A stretch of 64,000 bases of DNA from Serratia bockelmannii (GTDB lineage: Bacteria; Pseudomonadota; Gammaproteobacteria; Enterobacterales; Enterobacteriaceae): positions 62,001 to 126,000 of the forward strand of contig NZ_VOUX01000005.1 in NCBI RefSeq assembly GCF_008011855.1. The letters run 5' to 3'. How positions within the stretch are numbered: position 1 is the first letter of the stretch; every line of letters starts with the position of its first letter. Position numbers and translations under genes: made by a program. This document shows positions 24,020-33,539 of the stretch, piece by piece. The notes under the pieces were generated by a model that saw only the letters and a list, made by a program, of their open reading frames with translations, searched no databases and was not told the origin of the DNA.

Positions 24020-25063
24020 TTAGCGCCCGGCTTTCAACTTTTGGAAGTAGCTTTCGTACAGCGTGCTGGCGTCGCCGACGTCGTTTTGCCACTCGCCGTG
24101 CTCAATCACCGTCTTATCCGGGTAGAGAGACGGATCGTTGGCGATCTCCGGCGACAGCAGCTTCTTCGCCGCCAGGTTCGGCGTCGGGTAACCGATGGTC
24201 TCCGCCACCTGCACCGCGATTTCCGGCCGCAGCAGGAAGTCGATCAGCTTCAGCGCCCCTTCGACGTTGCGCGCGTTGGCCGGAATGGCCAGGCTGTCCA
24301 TCCAGAAGATCCCGCCTTCCTTCGGCCAGACGATCTCCAGCGGCGTGCCGGCCTGGCGCGCCACAAAGGCCGAACCGTTCCACACCATGCCGACGTTGAC
24401 TTCCCCTTCCATAAACGGGTTGCCCGGGTTGTCGGAGTTGAAGGCCAGCACGTTTGGCATCAATTTTTGCAGTTCGTGGTAGGCAGCTTCGATCTCCTTC
24501 GGATCGGTGGTGTTACCGGAATAGCCCAGCTTGAGCAGCGCCATTTGGAACACTTCGCGTGCGTCGTCAGTCAACAGCAGGCGGCCCTTGTACTGCGGTT
24601 GCCACAGATCGGCCCAGGCGGTAACGGTAGAGGGATCTTGCGCGTCGCTGTTAACGCCGATGGCAGTAGCGCCCCAGATGTAAGGAATGGAATAGTCGTT
24701 GTTGGGATCGAACGGCTTGTTCAGCAGGGTGGGATCGAGATCCTTGAAGTGGCTGAGCTTGCTCTTGTCGATTTTTTGCAGCATGCCTTCCTTGCTCATC
24801 TTGGCGATGAAGTAAGTGGAAGGCACCACCAGATCGTACGCGCCGTCTTTGTAGGTTTTCAGCTTGGCGTACATGCTTTCGTTGGATTCATAGGTGGAAT
24901 AGATCACCTTGATGCCGGTTTCCTTGGTGAACTGCTCCAGCAGCCCCGGCGGGACGTATTCAGTCCAGTTATAAAAGTACAGTGTCTTGCCGTCAGAGGC
25001 GTTTGCAGAGCAGAAACTCAGCGCCATCATCCCGGCTGCGAGCAGATGTGACCACTTTTTCAT
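24020..25063 (-). CDS. potD: Spermidine/putrescine ABC transporter, periplasmic binding protein
   Basis: Captures spermidine and putrescine in the periplasm for PotABC. Signal peptide MKKWSHLLAAGMMALSFCSANA is cleaved before SDGKTLYFYNWTEYVPPG. Polyamine-site elements VVPSTYFIAKM, NDYSIPYIWGATAIG and IFWMDSLAIPANARN are conserved. At 347 aa it compares with 348 in E. coli. In E. coli it directly follows potC; here it is 4.1 kb away, beyond an inserted sugar locus, and has its own promoter. AAGGA ribosome-binding site. Confidence 0.95.
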   Translation of the reverse strand: MKKWSHLLAAGMMALSFCSANASDGKTLYFYNWTEYVPPGLLEQFTKETGIKVIYSTYESNESMYAKLKTYKDGAYDLVVPSTYFIAKMSKEGMLQKIDKSKLSHFKDLDPTLLNKPFDPNNDYSIPYIWGATAIGVNSDAQDPSTVTAWADLWQPQYKGRLLLTDDAREVFQMALLKLGYSGNTTDPKEIEAAYHELQKLMPNVLAFNSDNPGNPFMEGEVNVGMVWNGSAFVARQAGTPLEIVWPKEGGIFWMDSLAIPANARNVEGALKLIDFLLRPEIAVQVAETIGYPTPNLAAKKLLSPEIANDPSLYPDKTVIEHGEWQNDVGDASTLYESYFQKLKAGR

Positions 25064-25142
25064 GCAGCGTATCCTTCAGCAGTAGTGAGCCGAACCCGTA
25101 TGGGCTGCCGTTTTCGGCCGCGCCATACCCCAGAAAGGGGCC

Positions 25143-25171
25143 ATTATAGGGGCCGGGGCGGGGTGGGTAAA
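25143..25171 (-). promoter_or_regulatory. potD promoter
   Basis: On the minus strand: TTTACC (25166-25171), a 17-bp spacer, then a perfect TATAAT (25143-25148), about 80 bp before the potD ATG. It would let potD be expressed apart from potABC. Confidence 0.6.
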
Positions 25172-25299
25172 GGCGGTTATCCCGTTGGCAAATCAAGGGG
25201 TTCGGCGGCTTAAAGCGCATCACAATTTGTGTGTCTCGCGCTGGACAGGCGGTGAAGCGCGTGCGAAACAATAATTTTGGCGAATAAACGAGGGCGGCG

Positions 25300-26010
25300 A
25301 TGAATTTCAAACAGGTCTTCAGCCAGGCGGAGCTCAGCAAGACGGATCTGACGATTTTGCACTGCATTCTCGACAACCCGGACGCCTGCATCGACGACGG
25401 CATCCGCGCGGTGTCCGCACGCTGCTACAGTTCCCCCTCGACGCTGGTGCGGCTGGCTAAAAAGCTGGGCTTTCGCGGCTATCTCGAACTGGTCTATTTC
25501 ATCAAGTTCAACCTGACGATGGCGCCGGCCTACCAGGCGGCACGCCCTACGTCGGCGGCACCGCCGGCCCAGCAGGCGCAGTTTCTCGATCTGCTCGGCA
25601 GCGGCAAGATCCTGATCCACGGCAGCGGTTTTTCACAGCTGGTGGCGCAGTATATGTACAACAAGTTTATGACGCTGGGCGTAGACAGTTACCTGTCGCT
25701 GTGGCCGGATTTCGACATTCTTGACCGCGAGACGCGCTTTCGCTTCGACATGGTGATCGTGATTTCAAAGTCGGGCAACAGCGGCTCGGCGCTGAGCTGG
25801 AGCGAGGCGGTGAAGCGTAATCACATTCTGCTGGCGGCCTTCTGCGGCGACGGCGACAGCCCGCTGGCGCAGCAGGCCGATATGACCTTTCTGTTTGAGG
25901 ATCGGCAAAAATACGATCACGATATCTACTATCCCAACCCATTTTTCGGCCACTGTCTGTTGGGATTCGAGAATGTGATCACCGCCTGGTTTGAACGACG
26001 CGGCCGCTGA
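25300..26010 (+). CDS. RpiR family transcriptional regulator (HTH + SIS)
   Basis: 236 aa. The N-terminal HTH_6 domain (LSKTDLTILHCILDNPDACIDDGIRAVSARCYSSPSTLVRLAKKLGFRGY, residues ~13-65) precedes a SIS sugar-phosphate-binding domain (~95-220) with ILIHGSGFSQLVAQYM and VIVISKSGNSGSALSW. Such proteins sense phosphosugars and control nearby catabolic genes. It converges on the GH4 glycosidase gene with a 17-bp gap and is divergent from potD, so it is the natural local regulator of the PTS operon. Start ATG follows GAGGGCGGCG. Confidence 0.88.
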   Translation: MNFKQVFSQAELSKTDLTILHCILDNPDACIDDGIRAVSARCYSSPSTLVRLAKKLGFRGYLELVYFIKFNLTMAPAYQAARPTSAAPPAQQAQFLDLLGSGKILIHGSGFSQLVAQYMYNKFMTLGVDSYLSLWPDFDILDRETRFRFDMVIVISKSGNSGSALSWSEAVKRNHILLAAFCGDGDSPLAQQADMTFLFEDRQKYDHDIYYPNPFFGHCLLGFENVITAWFERRGR

Positions 26011-26027
26011 CGGCCGCATCGCACCGT

Positions 26028-27413
26028 TTAGCGCCAGTGCCTGGCATACTGACGGTGGGCCAGCAGGTACTCCTCCACCAGCGTTTTCGCCAGCGAGTAG
26101 GAGTTGACCAGCGGGTGCACCATCAGCGCCTTGATGGCCAGTTGGCGGTTGCCGGTCAGGATCGCCGCCACCGCCAGCCGTTCGTACTCTTTCACCTGCG
26201 AAATCAGGTTTTTCTGGGTGTCGGGAATATCGCGCATTTTTACCGGCTGAATGCCGGCGCTGCTCAATTCGCAGCTGATTTCGATCACGTCTTCCGGGTG
26301 CAGAAAATCGAGCGAGTCGCGGTTTTGCATCGATACCACTACGCGTTTTTGCCGGCCGCTGTTGACCGCCTCCAGAATGTCGATCGCCACCCCGGCATAG
26401 CCGCCGCTGTCCGGCTGCTCGATAAACTGTTGCAGCGTCAGCATCTCACGTTTTTTCACCTTGCCCTGGTTGGACTCGCGCTGCATGTAGGAGTTTTCGC
26501 GCTGCAGATAATGGCTGAAGTAGACAGAGAAGGCGTGTTCCAACTGGTGGGGGATGTCCAGCTCGCCTAACTCTGACAGCATTTGGCGGTTGATCGCCGC
26601 GATTTGTTCGCCGCGGGTCTCGCCGCCCGCGACGATGGCGGCGATCGCCTGCTCACGGTAGTAGTAATAGTAGAGATACTCGTTGAGCATCAAATTGTCT
26701 GACAGCGCCACCAGCTCCGGCGAGAAGTATTTCATGCAGGTATCGCGATACAGGCGCGGATCCGCCAGCAACTGTTCCGTGACCGGCTCGCCGTTGACGC
26801 GCGCATTGCGGAACCAGGAAAGATGGTTGAGGCCGAAGCAGTCGACGCTCAGTTGGTCTTCGCGGCAGTCCAGCAGCTCGGCCAGTTCGCGGATAAACTC
26901 GCTGGGGGCGTCGCAGATGCCGTAGACCCGGCGCTGGAAGCCGGATTTGATGATCGCCTCGGTCACCATGCCGGAAGGATTGGTGAAGTTGAACAAGACC
27001 GCCGCCGGCGAGGAAAGCTGCTCGATCAGGCGGCAATAGTCGAGGATCGCCGGAATTGAACGCATCGCCATGGCGAAGCCGCCGGCGCCGGTGGTTTCTT
27101 GCCCGAGCAACTGGTGATTGAGCGCGATGCGCTCGTCATGGATGCGGCCTTCCTCGCCGCCGATGCGCAGGGTGGTGATGATGTAATCGGCGTCTTGCAG
27201 CGCCTGGCGCGGATCGCTGCTGAGGCTGAAAGCAATGTCGCCGCGAATGCGCTGGAATACGCCCTGCGCGAGGGCGCCGTAGATCGCCAGATGGCGCTCA
27301 TCGGTATCCATAAACACCACTTCGGTAATGCCGATGCGATGGGCGTTATAGGCGATGGATTTGGCGAGGAACGGGGAACGCACGCCGCCGCCGCCGAGAA
27401 CGGTTAATTTCAT
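26028..27413 (-). CDS. GH4 family NAD+-dependent phospho-glycosidase, probably 6-phospho-beta-glucosidase
   Basis: Hydrolyses phosphorylated disaccharides delivered by the neighbouring PTS permease by the GH4 redox mechanism (NAD+, Mn2+). It starts MKLTVLGGGGVRSPFLAKS (NAD-binding). The LGQETTGAGGFAMAMRSIP loop, NFTNPSGMVTEA, metal-ligand Cys in YGICDAPSE and metal-ligand His in FGLNHLSW are visible. 461 aa. The NFTNPSGMVTEA/GLNHL type is closer to the beta (LicH/CelF) branch than to the alpha (GlvA/AglB, CDMP) branch, but the anomer is an inference. Second gene after EIICB, 24 bp downstream. Confidence 0.85.
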   Translation of the reverse strand: MKLTVLGGGGVRSPFLAKSIAYNAHRIGITEVVFMDTDERHLAIYGALAQGVFQRIRGDIAFSLSSDPRQALQDADYIITTLRIGGEEGRIHDERIALNHQLLGQETTGAGGFAMAMRSIPAILDYCRLIEQLSSPAAVLFNFTNPSGMVTEAIIKSGFQRRVYGICDAPSEFIRELAELLDCREDQLSVDCFGLNHLSWFRNARVNGEPVTEQLLADPRLYRDTCMKYFSPELVALSDNLMLNEYLYYYYYREQAIAAIVAGGETRGEQIAAINRQMLSELGELDIPHQLEHAFSVYFSHYLQRENSYMQRESNQGKVKKREMLTLQQFIEQPDSGGYAGVAIDILEAVNSGRQKRVVVSMQNRDSLDFLHPEDVIEISCELSSAGIQPVKMRDIPDTQKNLISQVKEYERLAVAAILTGNRQLAIKALMVHPLVNSYSLAKTLVEEYLLAHRQYARHWR

Positions 27414-27437
27414 TCGATATCTCCCATTAATAAAGCG

Positions 27438-28997
27438 TTAGAGTGCCGCTAAATATTTCTCTACCTGATTTTTGACCTTGCCGACCGTGACGCCGTAAAT
27501 CACCTGCACTTCACGGCGATTCTTCACCACGCCTTTGGCGCCGGTACTTTTCAACGCGGCCTCATCCACCCGCGCCATATCCTTTAATTCCACCCGCAGC
27601 CGGGTAAAGCAGTTATCGACGGAAATAATGTTTTCCTTGCCACCCAGCGCGCGAATAATGATGCCGCTTGGCTCGTCCGGGGTATTTTTACGGTTCCGGT
27701 AATCCTGTTTGGAATAGAGTTTGACGTCCTGATCATCTTCACGGCCCGGCGTTTTCAGATTGAGCTTCAGCACCAGCGTTTTGAACACCAGGTAATACAC
27801 CGCAAACTGCACCAGCCCGATGACCACATACAGCGGCCAGCGGGTGAGAGAGACCGGCAGCGGCAGGTTGTAGGCCAGGAACTCGACCAGCCCGCTGGCG
27901 CCCCAGGGGCGCACCTGGAACAGGTTGCAGGCTACCTGCGAGAGCGCGGTCAACACGGCGTGGATCACCCACAACAGCGGAGAGATAAACAGGAAGGTGA
28001 ACTCTATCGGCTCGGTGATGCCGACCAGGATCGAGGTGGTGATGGCCGGGATCAGAATCGCCTTGGCCAGCATTTTCTTTTCCGGTTTGGCGGTGTGATA
28101 GAAAGCCAATGCCGCGCCCGACAGGCCGAAGATGGTCACCATCCCTTGCTGCGAGAAACGCAGCGCCTCGTTCATCAGCGGCGAGATGCTTGGGTCGCGC
28201 ATGTAGGCCAGGAAAATCGCCTGCGAGCCGGAGACGGTCTGGCCTTCTTGTACGATCGAACCGCCGATACTGGTGAGCTGGAACGGCGACCAGATAAAGT
28301 GGTGTAGCCCGGTGGGGATCAGGAATTTCTCGAAGAAGCCGTAGACGAATACCCCGAGCGAGCCGGCGCTTTTCATAAAGCCGGTGAGCGCGATCAGGCC
28401 CTGTGAGATAGCCGGCCACAGGTAGCTGAAGGCGACGGCGTACAGCATGATGATCGGCGTCATGGCAATCAGCACCAGCTTGGCGCCGCCGTAGACCGAG
28501 AACACGCCGTTGAGTTCGACGTTGCACAGGCGGTTATGCACCCAGGCGATCGTGACGCCGAGGATAAGACCGAGGAAAATGCCCATATCCACCACGGTAA
28601 AACCCAGCAGTTCCGTCTGCCCGGTGCCGTAATATTCGCCGTTGATCTTGGCCGCGACGTGGCCGCTGAGTTGCAGATAGGACGAATTGGCGCCGAGGAA
28701 CATGATAAAGCACATCACCGCGACCAACGCCGCTTCGCTTTTCTTGTCTTTGGCCAGGCCGTAGGTAATGCCGATGCAGAAAATCAGCCCGAGGTTGCCG
28801 AATAACGGCCAGAAGGTATCGCCGATCATTTTACCGATAGAGAAGACGGCGGAGTGTTCATTGATTAATGTGGCATTGGTAAGAATAGAACTGAGCGCCA
28901 GGATCAGACCGATTACCGGCAGGAAAAATATCGGCCCCATCATGGCTTTGGAGAAAAGCTGCAGCTTGTTTAAGATATTATCGATAATACCTTTCAT
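27438..28997 (-). CDS. PTS glucoside-type EIICB permease
   Basis: Imports and phosphorylates a glucoside. The EIIC domain (~1-415) has about ten hydrophobic segments and the glucose-superfamily motifs FLIPTGLHHFIWSPFQ and LVGITEPIEFTFLFISP. The linker holds LNLKTPGREDD, seen also in GlvC. The EIIB domain (~430-519) carries the phosphorylation cysteine in ISVDNCFTRLRVELKD. No EIIA domain is attached, so a Crr-type EIIA in trans is needed. Related to the alpha-glucoside/GlvC-MalX branch; the actual sugar is unknown. First gene of the operon EIICB-GH4. Confidence 0.9.
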   Translation of the reverse strand: MKGIIDNILNKLQLFSKAMMGPIFFLPVIGLILALSSILTNATLINEHSAVFSIGKMIGDTFWPLFGNLGLIFCIGITYGLAKDKKSEAALVAVMCFIMFLGANSSYLQLSGHVAAKINGEYYGTGQTELLGFTVVDMGIFLGLILGVTIAWVHNRLCNVELNGVFSVYGGAKLVLIAMTPIIMLYAVAFSYLWPAISQGLIALTGFMKSAGSLGVFVYGFFEKFLIPTGLHHFIWSPFQLTSIGGSIVQEGQTVSGSQAIFLAYMRDPSISPLMNEALRFSQQGMVTIFGLSGAALAFYHTAKPEKKMLAKAILIPAITTSILVGITEPIEFTFLFISPLLWVIHAVLTALSQVACNLFQVRPWGASGLVEFLAYNLPLPVSLTRWPLYVVIGLVQFAVYYLVFKTLVLKLNLKTPGREDDQDVKLYSKQDYRNRKNTPDEPSGIIIRALGGKENIISVDNCFTRLRVELKDMARVDEAALKSTGAKGVVKNRREVQVIYGVTVGKVKNQVEKYLAAL

Positions 28998-29087
28998 GGC
29001 AGTTCCTTTTTATATTTTAATGGATGACGACGTTGCTGAATAAACTCCCTGGAAGCGAGAAAAAATAAGGCACCTTGCCTGGATTCA

Positions 29088-29116
29088 GTTATAGGGGGAA
29101 GTTTTCGCCGCTGCAA
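29088..29116 (-). promoter_or_regulatory. Promoter of the EIICB-GH4 operon
   Basis: On the minus strand: TTGCAG (29111-29116), a 17-bp spacer, TATAAC (29088-29093), 91 bp before the EIICB ATG. Confidence 0.65.
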
Positions 29117-29154
29117 TCGGCGGGGCGGAAATAGGCACCGATGGTCAGGGAGTG

Positions 29155-29187
29155 ACAACCGGTGCCGGTTGTGAAGGGGATCACAAT
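29155..29187 (-). promoter_or_regulatory. CRP site overlapping an inverted repeat upstream of the PTS operon
   Basis: TTGTGAAGGGGATCACAA contains a perfect TGTGA-N6-TCACA core (29170-29185). Overlapping its edge is a perfect 8-bp inverted repeat ACAACCGG-TG-CCGGTTGT (29155-29172), a good candidate operator for the RpiR-type regulator. The CRP centre is about 96 bp before the expected transcript start, so class I activation is plausible. Both lie just beyond the potC stop. Confidence 0.65.
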
Positions 29188-29215
29188 CGGGCGCGGCAGC
29201 GCCCGGCGGGAAGGG

Positions 29216-29998
29216 TTATTCGGCCTTGGGGGAGCGATCGCGCATCACCCACTGGCTGGCGATCACCAGCACCAGCGACAGCAGCAGCAAAATGGTGGCC
29301 AGCGCGTTGACCTCTGGCGAGACGCCGACTTTCACCATCGAGTAGATCTTCAGCGGCAAAATCTCGTAGCTCGGCCCGGTGACGAAGGAGGAGACGACCA
29401 CGTCGTCCATCGACAGGGTGAAGCTCAGCAGCCAACCGGCCGCCACCGCCGGCATCGCCAGCGGCAGGATGATTTTGCGCAGAATGGTGAGCTCGCTTGC
29501 GCCGAGATCGCGCGCGGCTTCCAGCATCTTCACGTCGAAGCCTTTCAGGCGCGCGTAGACGGTCACGACCACGAACGGCAGGCAGAAGGTAATGTGCGAG
29601 AACAGCAGCGACCAGAAGCCAAGTGAAATACCCAGCAGCATGAACAGCACCAGCAGCGAGATGGCCATCACGATGTCCGGCGACATCATCACCACGAACA
29701 GCATGCCGCCGACGAATGGCTTGCCGCGGAAGCGGTAGCGGTACAGCGCCACTGCGGTCAGCGAGCCGATCAGGGTGGCGAAGGTGGCGGAGAGCACCGC
29801 CATGGTCAGCGAGTGGCCCGCGGCCTGTAGCAGACTGTCGTTGTTCAGCAGCGTGCTGTACCACTTGGTGGTGAACCCTTGCCAGTTGATACCGAAGCGC
29901 GAGGCGTTGAAGGAGTTGACGATCAGGATGACGATCGGGATATACAGATAGGCGTATACCAGCGTCATAAAGCCGCCGCGCAGCAGACGTCCGATCAT
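29216..29998 (-). CDS. potC: Spermidine/putrescine ABC transporter permease PotC
   Basis: Second membrane subunit of PotABCD, six membrane segments. The EAA loop that contacts PotA reads [21 protein letters not shown]. 260 aa, against 264 in E. coli. Its ATG overlaps the potB stop by four bases. It is the last gene of potA-potB-potC here, because potD is displaced. Confidence 0.95.
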   Translation of the reverse strand: MIGRLLRGGFMTLVYAYLYIPIVILIVNSFNASRFGINWQGFTTKWYSTLLNNDSLLQAAGHSLTMAVLSATFATLIGSLTAVALYRYRFRGKPFVGGMLFVVMMSPDIVMAISLLVLFMLLGISLGFWSLLFSHITFCLPFVVVTVYARLKGFDVKMLEAARDLGASELTILRKIILPLAMPAVAAGWLLSFTLSMDDVVVSSFVTGPSYEILPLKIYSMVKVGVSPEVNALATILLLLSLVLVIASQWVMRDRSPKAE

Positions 29999-30855
29999 GC
30001 CAGATCCTCCTTCTTGTTCAGCAGGCGGGCGGCCCGGTAATAGACCAGCAGCAACAGCCCCATCACCAGCGTCAGGCAGATGCTGGTGGCCGCGCCGAAG
30101 GGCCAGTCGCGGATATTGAGGAACTGGCTTTTAATCACGTTGCCGATCAGCAGGTTTTTGGCACCGCCCATCAGATCGGCGACGAAGAACAACCCCATCG
30201 CCGGCAGCACCACCAGCAGGCAGCCGGCGATAATGCCCGGCATGGTCAGCGGCACGATGATGCGGATAAAGGTCTGCAGCTTGCTGGCGCCGAGATCGCG
30301 CGCCGCCTCCAGGCAGGACTTATCGAGTTTTTCGATGCTGGAGTAGAGCGGCATCACCATAAACGGCAGCAGGATATACACCAGGCCGAGGATCACCGCT
30401 TCCGAGGTGTACATGATGCGCAGCGGCTTGTCGATGACGCCGATCCACAGCAGCGCGTCGTTGAGATAGCCGCGGGTGCTGAGAAACAGCTTCAGGCCGT
30501 AGATGCGGATCAGCGAGTTGGTCCAGAAGGGCACGATCAGCAGAAACAGCAGCAGCGGCCGCACCTTCTGCGGCAAGCGCGCCAGGATGAAGGCGAACGG
30601 ATAGCCGAGCGCCAGGCAGCATAGGGTGGCGATCAGCGCCATGTTCAGCGAGTGCAGCAGTACCTGGGCGTACAACGGATCGAACAAGCGCCGGTAGTTG
30701 TCCAGCGTGAACACCATCTGCACCAGGTTGGCGTCGTCGCGGGTCAGGAAGCTGGTGCCGATGATCATCAGGTTCGGCATGAACACGAACAGCAGCAGCC
30801 AGGCGACGACGCCGACGATCACCACATTCTGGAAGACTTTACGCGATTTCTTCAT
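29995..30855 (-). CDS. potB: Spermidine/putrescine ABC transporter permease PotB
   Basis: First membrane subunit of PotABCD, six membrane segments, with [38 protein letters not shown] and EAA loop [21 protein letters not shown]. The ATG at 30855 ([14 protein letters not shown], 286 aa) matches the E. coli N terminus; an in-frame start at 30882 is less likely. It overlaps the end of potA by 17 bp. Confidence 0.95.
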   Translation of the reverse strand: MKKSRKVFQNVVIVGVVAWLLLFVFMPNLMIIGTSFLTRDDANLVQMVFTLDNYRRLFDPLYAQVLLHSLNMALIATLCCLALGYPFAFILARLPQKVRPLLLFLLIVPFWTNSLIRIYGLKLFLSTRGYLNDALLWIGVIDKPLRIMYTSEAVILGLVYILLPFMVMPLYSSIEKLDKSCLEAARDLGASKLQTFIRIIVPLTMPGIIAGCLLVVLPAMGLFFVADLMGGAKNLLIGNVIKSQFLNIRDWPFGAATSICLTLVMGLLLLVYYRAARLLNKKEDLA

Positions 30856-31954
30856 CGGCCAGCACCACCTCCCAGCTTTCAACCCAGGTTACCGCCATCT
30901 TCTGATTGAGCGAGTGATCGACGTCCGGATCGTCTTCGTTGAAGAACTCGCTGACCATCACCGTTTTGCCGTTCTCCAGCTCGACCACCGACTCCAGCGT
31001 CATGCCTTTGTAGTTGCGCTCGCGCACGTAGCCGATCAGCCCGTCGTGTTGCGCGCTGTCGTTCACTTCTTCCACCCGCAGATCTTCCGGGCGCAGCAGC
31101 ACTTTCAGCTTTTGCCCCGGCTCTACCGGCAGATCGGCGTAGATGTCGCACTCGCGGCCTTCGACGTTGGCGCGCACCCGCTGCGGATCGAGACGTTGCA
31201 GGACCACTGCGTCGAAGATGTTGATCTCGCCGATGAAGCTGGCGACGAACAGGTTCTTCGGCTCTTCATAGATCTCACGCGGCGTGCCGTCTTGCTCGAT
31301 GCGGCCTTCGCGCATCACCACGATGCGATCCGACATGGTCAGCGCTTCTTCCTGATCGTGGGTAACGAACACGAAGGTGATGCCCAGCTTGCGCTGCAGC
31401 GCCTTCAGCTCGTTCTGCATCTGTTTGCGCAGCTTGTAGTCCAGCGCCGACAGCGATTCGTCCAGCAGCAGCACCTTCGGTTTGTTGACCACCGCGCGGG
31501 CGATGGCCACGCGCTGCTGTTGGCCGCCGGAGAGCTGCCCCGGCCGCCGCTTGGCGAAGGCATCCAACTGCACCATGCGCAGCGCCTCTTCCACGCGCGG
31601 CGTCAGTTCCGCCGCCGGCACCTTTTGCATGCGCAGGCCGAAGGCGACGTTGTCGAACACCGACATGTGCGGAAACAGGGCGTAGCTCTGAAACACGGTG
31701 TTGACGTGGCGATGTTCGGCTGGAATGGCGGTGATGTCCTGGCCGTCGAGCACGATGCGGCCCAAATCAGCGTCTTCCAGACCGGCAATCAGGCGCAGCA
31801 CCGTGGTTTTGCCGCAGCCGGAGGGGCCGAGAATGGTGAGGAATTCGCCGTGGTTAATCGTCAGCCTGAGATCGGCAATGATGGTTTTGCCATCGAACGC
31901 TTTGCTCAGGGCATGCAGTTCAACAAGGGGTGCTCGAGAGGATGTCTCAGTCAT
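30839..31954 (-). CDS. potA: Spermidine/putrescine ABC transporter ATPase PotA
   Basis: ATPase of the polyamine importer. Walker [10 protein letters not shown] is near residue 43, Q-loop [11 protein letters not shown], signature [19 protein letters not shown], Walker [13 protein letters not shown], then His in FVTHDQEEA. The C-terminal TOBE regulatory domain starts near residue 285 ([13 protein letters not shown]). 371 aa, against 378 in E. coli. First gene of potABC, divergent from pepT as in E. coli. Confidence 0.96.
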   Translation of the reverse strand: MTETSSRAPLVELHALSKAFDGKTIIADLRLTINHGEFLTILGPSGCGKTTVLRLIAGLEDADLGRIVLDGQDITAIPAEHRHVNTVFQSYALFPHMSVFDNVAFGLRMQKVPAAELTPRVEEALRMVQLDAFAKRRPGQLSGGQQQRVAIARAVVNKPKVLLLDESLSALDYKLRKQMQNELKALQRKLGITFVFVTHDQEEALTMSDRIVVMREGRIEQDGTPREIYEEPKNLFVASFIGEINIFDAVVLQRLDPQRVRANVEGRECDIYADLPVEPGQKLKVLLRPEDLRVEEVNDSAQHDGLIGYVRERNYKGMTLESVVELENGKTVMVSEFFNEDDPDVDHSLNQKMAVTWVESWEVVLADEEIA

Positions 31955-32309
31955 TTATCGTATTACTCTATCCCGTGGGCTAATGCAGATAGAACCGCAA
32001 CTGGAAAAGACTGCCGGAGCTTGTGGGATGCCCGCTGATCAAATGAAGCTCAAACCAGTTACGCCAATGGAAATTTTTCGAGCGCGCATGATAGACGCTG
32101 AATGCCGGAATTGAAAGCCGATCCGGCCCAGATGCCGCGTTTTTCATCATGATAGCGACAAATGACCCTGTGATGACAGCATTATTCCCCTCAGAAATCA
32201 TCACAAAGATTAATGATATTGGCGAATTCTGGTTAAAAATGACCTGACGCAATATTTGATCCTGATCGGTTCCGCATAATGAAACGCGATATTCTGAGGG
32301 GCCGCTACC
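31955..32309. promoter_or_regulatory. potA-pepT divergent intergenic region (355 bp) with FNR-like site
   Basis: No gene. TTGAT-CCTG-ATCGG at 32256-32269 has one perfect FNR half-site and a 3/5 second half. E. coli and Salmonella pepT are FNR-activated, so the site is credible. A -10-like CATAAT lies at 32275-32280. The rest should hold the potABC promoter; I see no clear elements. Confidence 0.4.
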
Positions 32310-33539
32310 ATGGACAAACTACTTGACCGCTTTTTCAACTACGTCTCTTTCGACACCCAGTCCAAAGCGAACGTAAAGCATGTGCCGAGCACCGACGGGC
32401 AGTTGAAGCTGGCGCGTGCGTTGCAGCAGGAAATGATCGCGCTCGGCTTCGAGCGGGTGTCGCTCAGCGAACACGGTTGCGTGATGGGCACCTGGCCGGG
32501 CAACGTCGCCTGGACGGTGCCGGCGGTCGGTTTTATCGCCCATCTGGATACTTCGCCGGATTTCAGCGGCAAACACGTCAATCCGCAAATCGTCGAGAAC
32601 TATCGCGGCGGCGACATTGCGCTCGGCATCGGCGATGAAGTGCTGTCGCCGGTGATGTTCCCGATCCTGCACCAGATGCTGGGGCAGACCCTGATCACCA
32701 CCGACGGCAAAACGCTGCTGGGCGCCGATGACAAGGCCGGCATCGCCGAGATCCTCACCGCCATGGTGCGCCTGCGCGCGCGCAAAATCCCGCACGGTGA
32801 CATCCGCGTGGCCTTCACCCCGGACGAGGAGGTGGGCAAGGGGGCGCAGCTGTTCGACGTGGCGGCCTTCAATGCCGAATGGGCTTACACCGTGGACGGC
32901 GGCGGCGTCGGCGAGCTGGAGTGCGAGAACTTCAACGCCGCCTCGGTGACGATCAAAATCCTCGGCAACAGCGTGCACCCCGGCAGCGCCAAGGGCGTGA
33001 TGGTCAACGCGCTGTCGCTGGCCACCCGCATTCATCAGGCGCTGCCGGCGGACGAAGCGCCGGAGACCACCGAAGGCTACCAGGGTTTTTATCACCTCAG
33101 CAGCATCAAGGGCAGCGTAGAGCGCGCCGAAATGCACTATATCCTGCGCGACTTCGAGCGCGAGGGGTTCGAGGCGCGCAAACGCAAAATGGTGGACATC
33201 GCCCACGAGGTCGGCAAAGGCTTGCCGCGCGATTGCTATATCGAAGTGAGCATCGAAGACAGCTATTACAACATGCGCGAACAGGTGGCGGAGCACCCGC
33301 ACGTGATCGCGCTGGCGCAGCAGGCGATGCGCGACTGCGACATCGAACCGGTGATGAAACCGATCCGCGGCGGCACCGACGGCGCGCAGCTGTCGTTCCG
33401 CGGCTTGCCGTGCCCGAACCTGTTCACCGGCGGCTACAACTACCACGGCAAGCACGAGTTCGTGACGCTGGAAGGCATGGAGCAAGCGGTGGCGGTGATC
33501 ATGCGCATCGCGGCGCTGGCCGCCGAGCGGGCGCGGTAA
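32310..33539 (+). CDS. pepT: Peptidase T (aminotripeptidase)
   Basis: Cytosolic zinc tripeptidase of the M20 family. Metal-binding and catalytic elements are [38 protein letters not shown] with catalytic Glu, [11 protein letters not shown] and the C-terminal [12 protein letters not shown]is. At 409 aa it compares with 408 in E. coli. GAGGGG ribosome-binding site. Normally followed by roxA; here 4.3 kb of accessory DNA intervenes. Confidence 0.96.
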   Translation: MDKLLDRFFNYVSFDTQSKANVKHVPSTDGQLKLARALQQEMIALGFERVSLSEHGCVMGTWPGNVAWTVPAVGFIAHLDTSPDFSGKHVNPQIVENYRGGDIALGIGDEVLSPVMFPILHQMLGQTLITTDGKTLLGADDKAGIAEILTAMVRLRARKIPHGDIRVAFTPDEEVGKGAQLFDVAAFNAEWAYTVDGGGVGELECENFNAASVTIKILGNSVHPGSAKGVMVNALSLATRIHQALPADEAPETTEGYQGFYHLSSIKGSVERAEMHYILRDFEREGFEARKRKMVDIAHEVGKGLPRDCYIEVSIEDSYYNMREQVAEHPHVIALAQQAMRDCDIEPVMKPIRGGTDGAQLSFRGLPCPNLFTGGYNYHGKHEFVTLEGMEQAVAVIMRIAALAAERAR

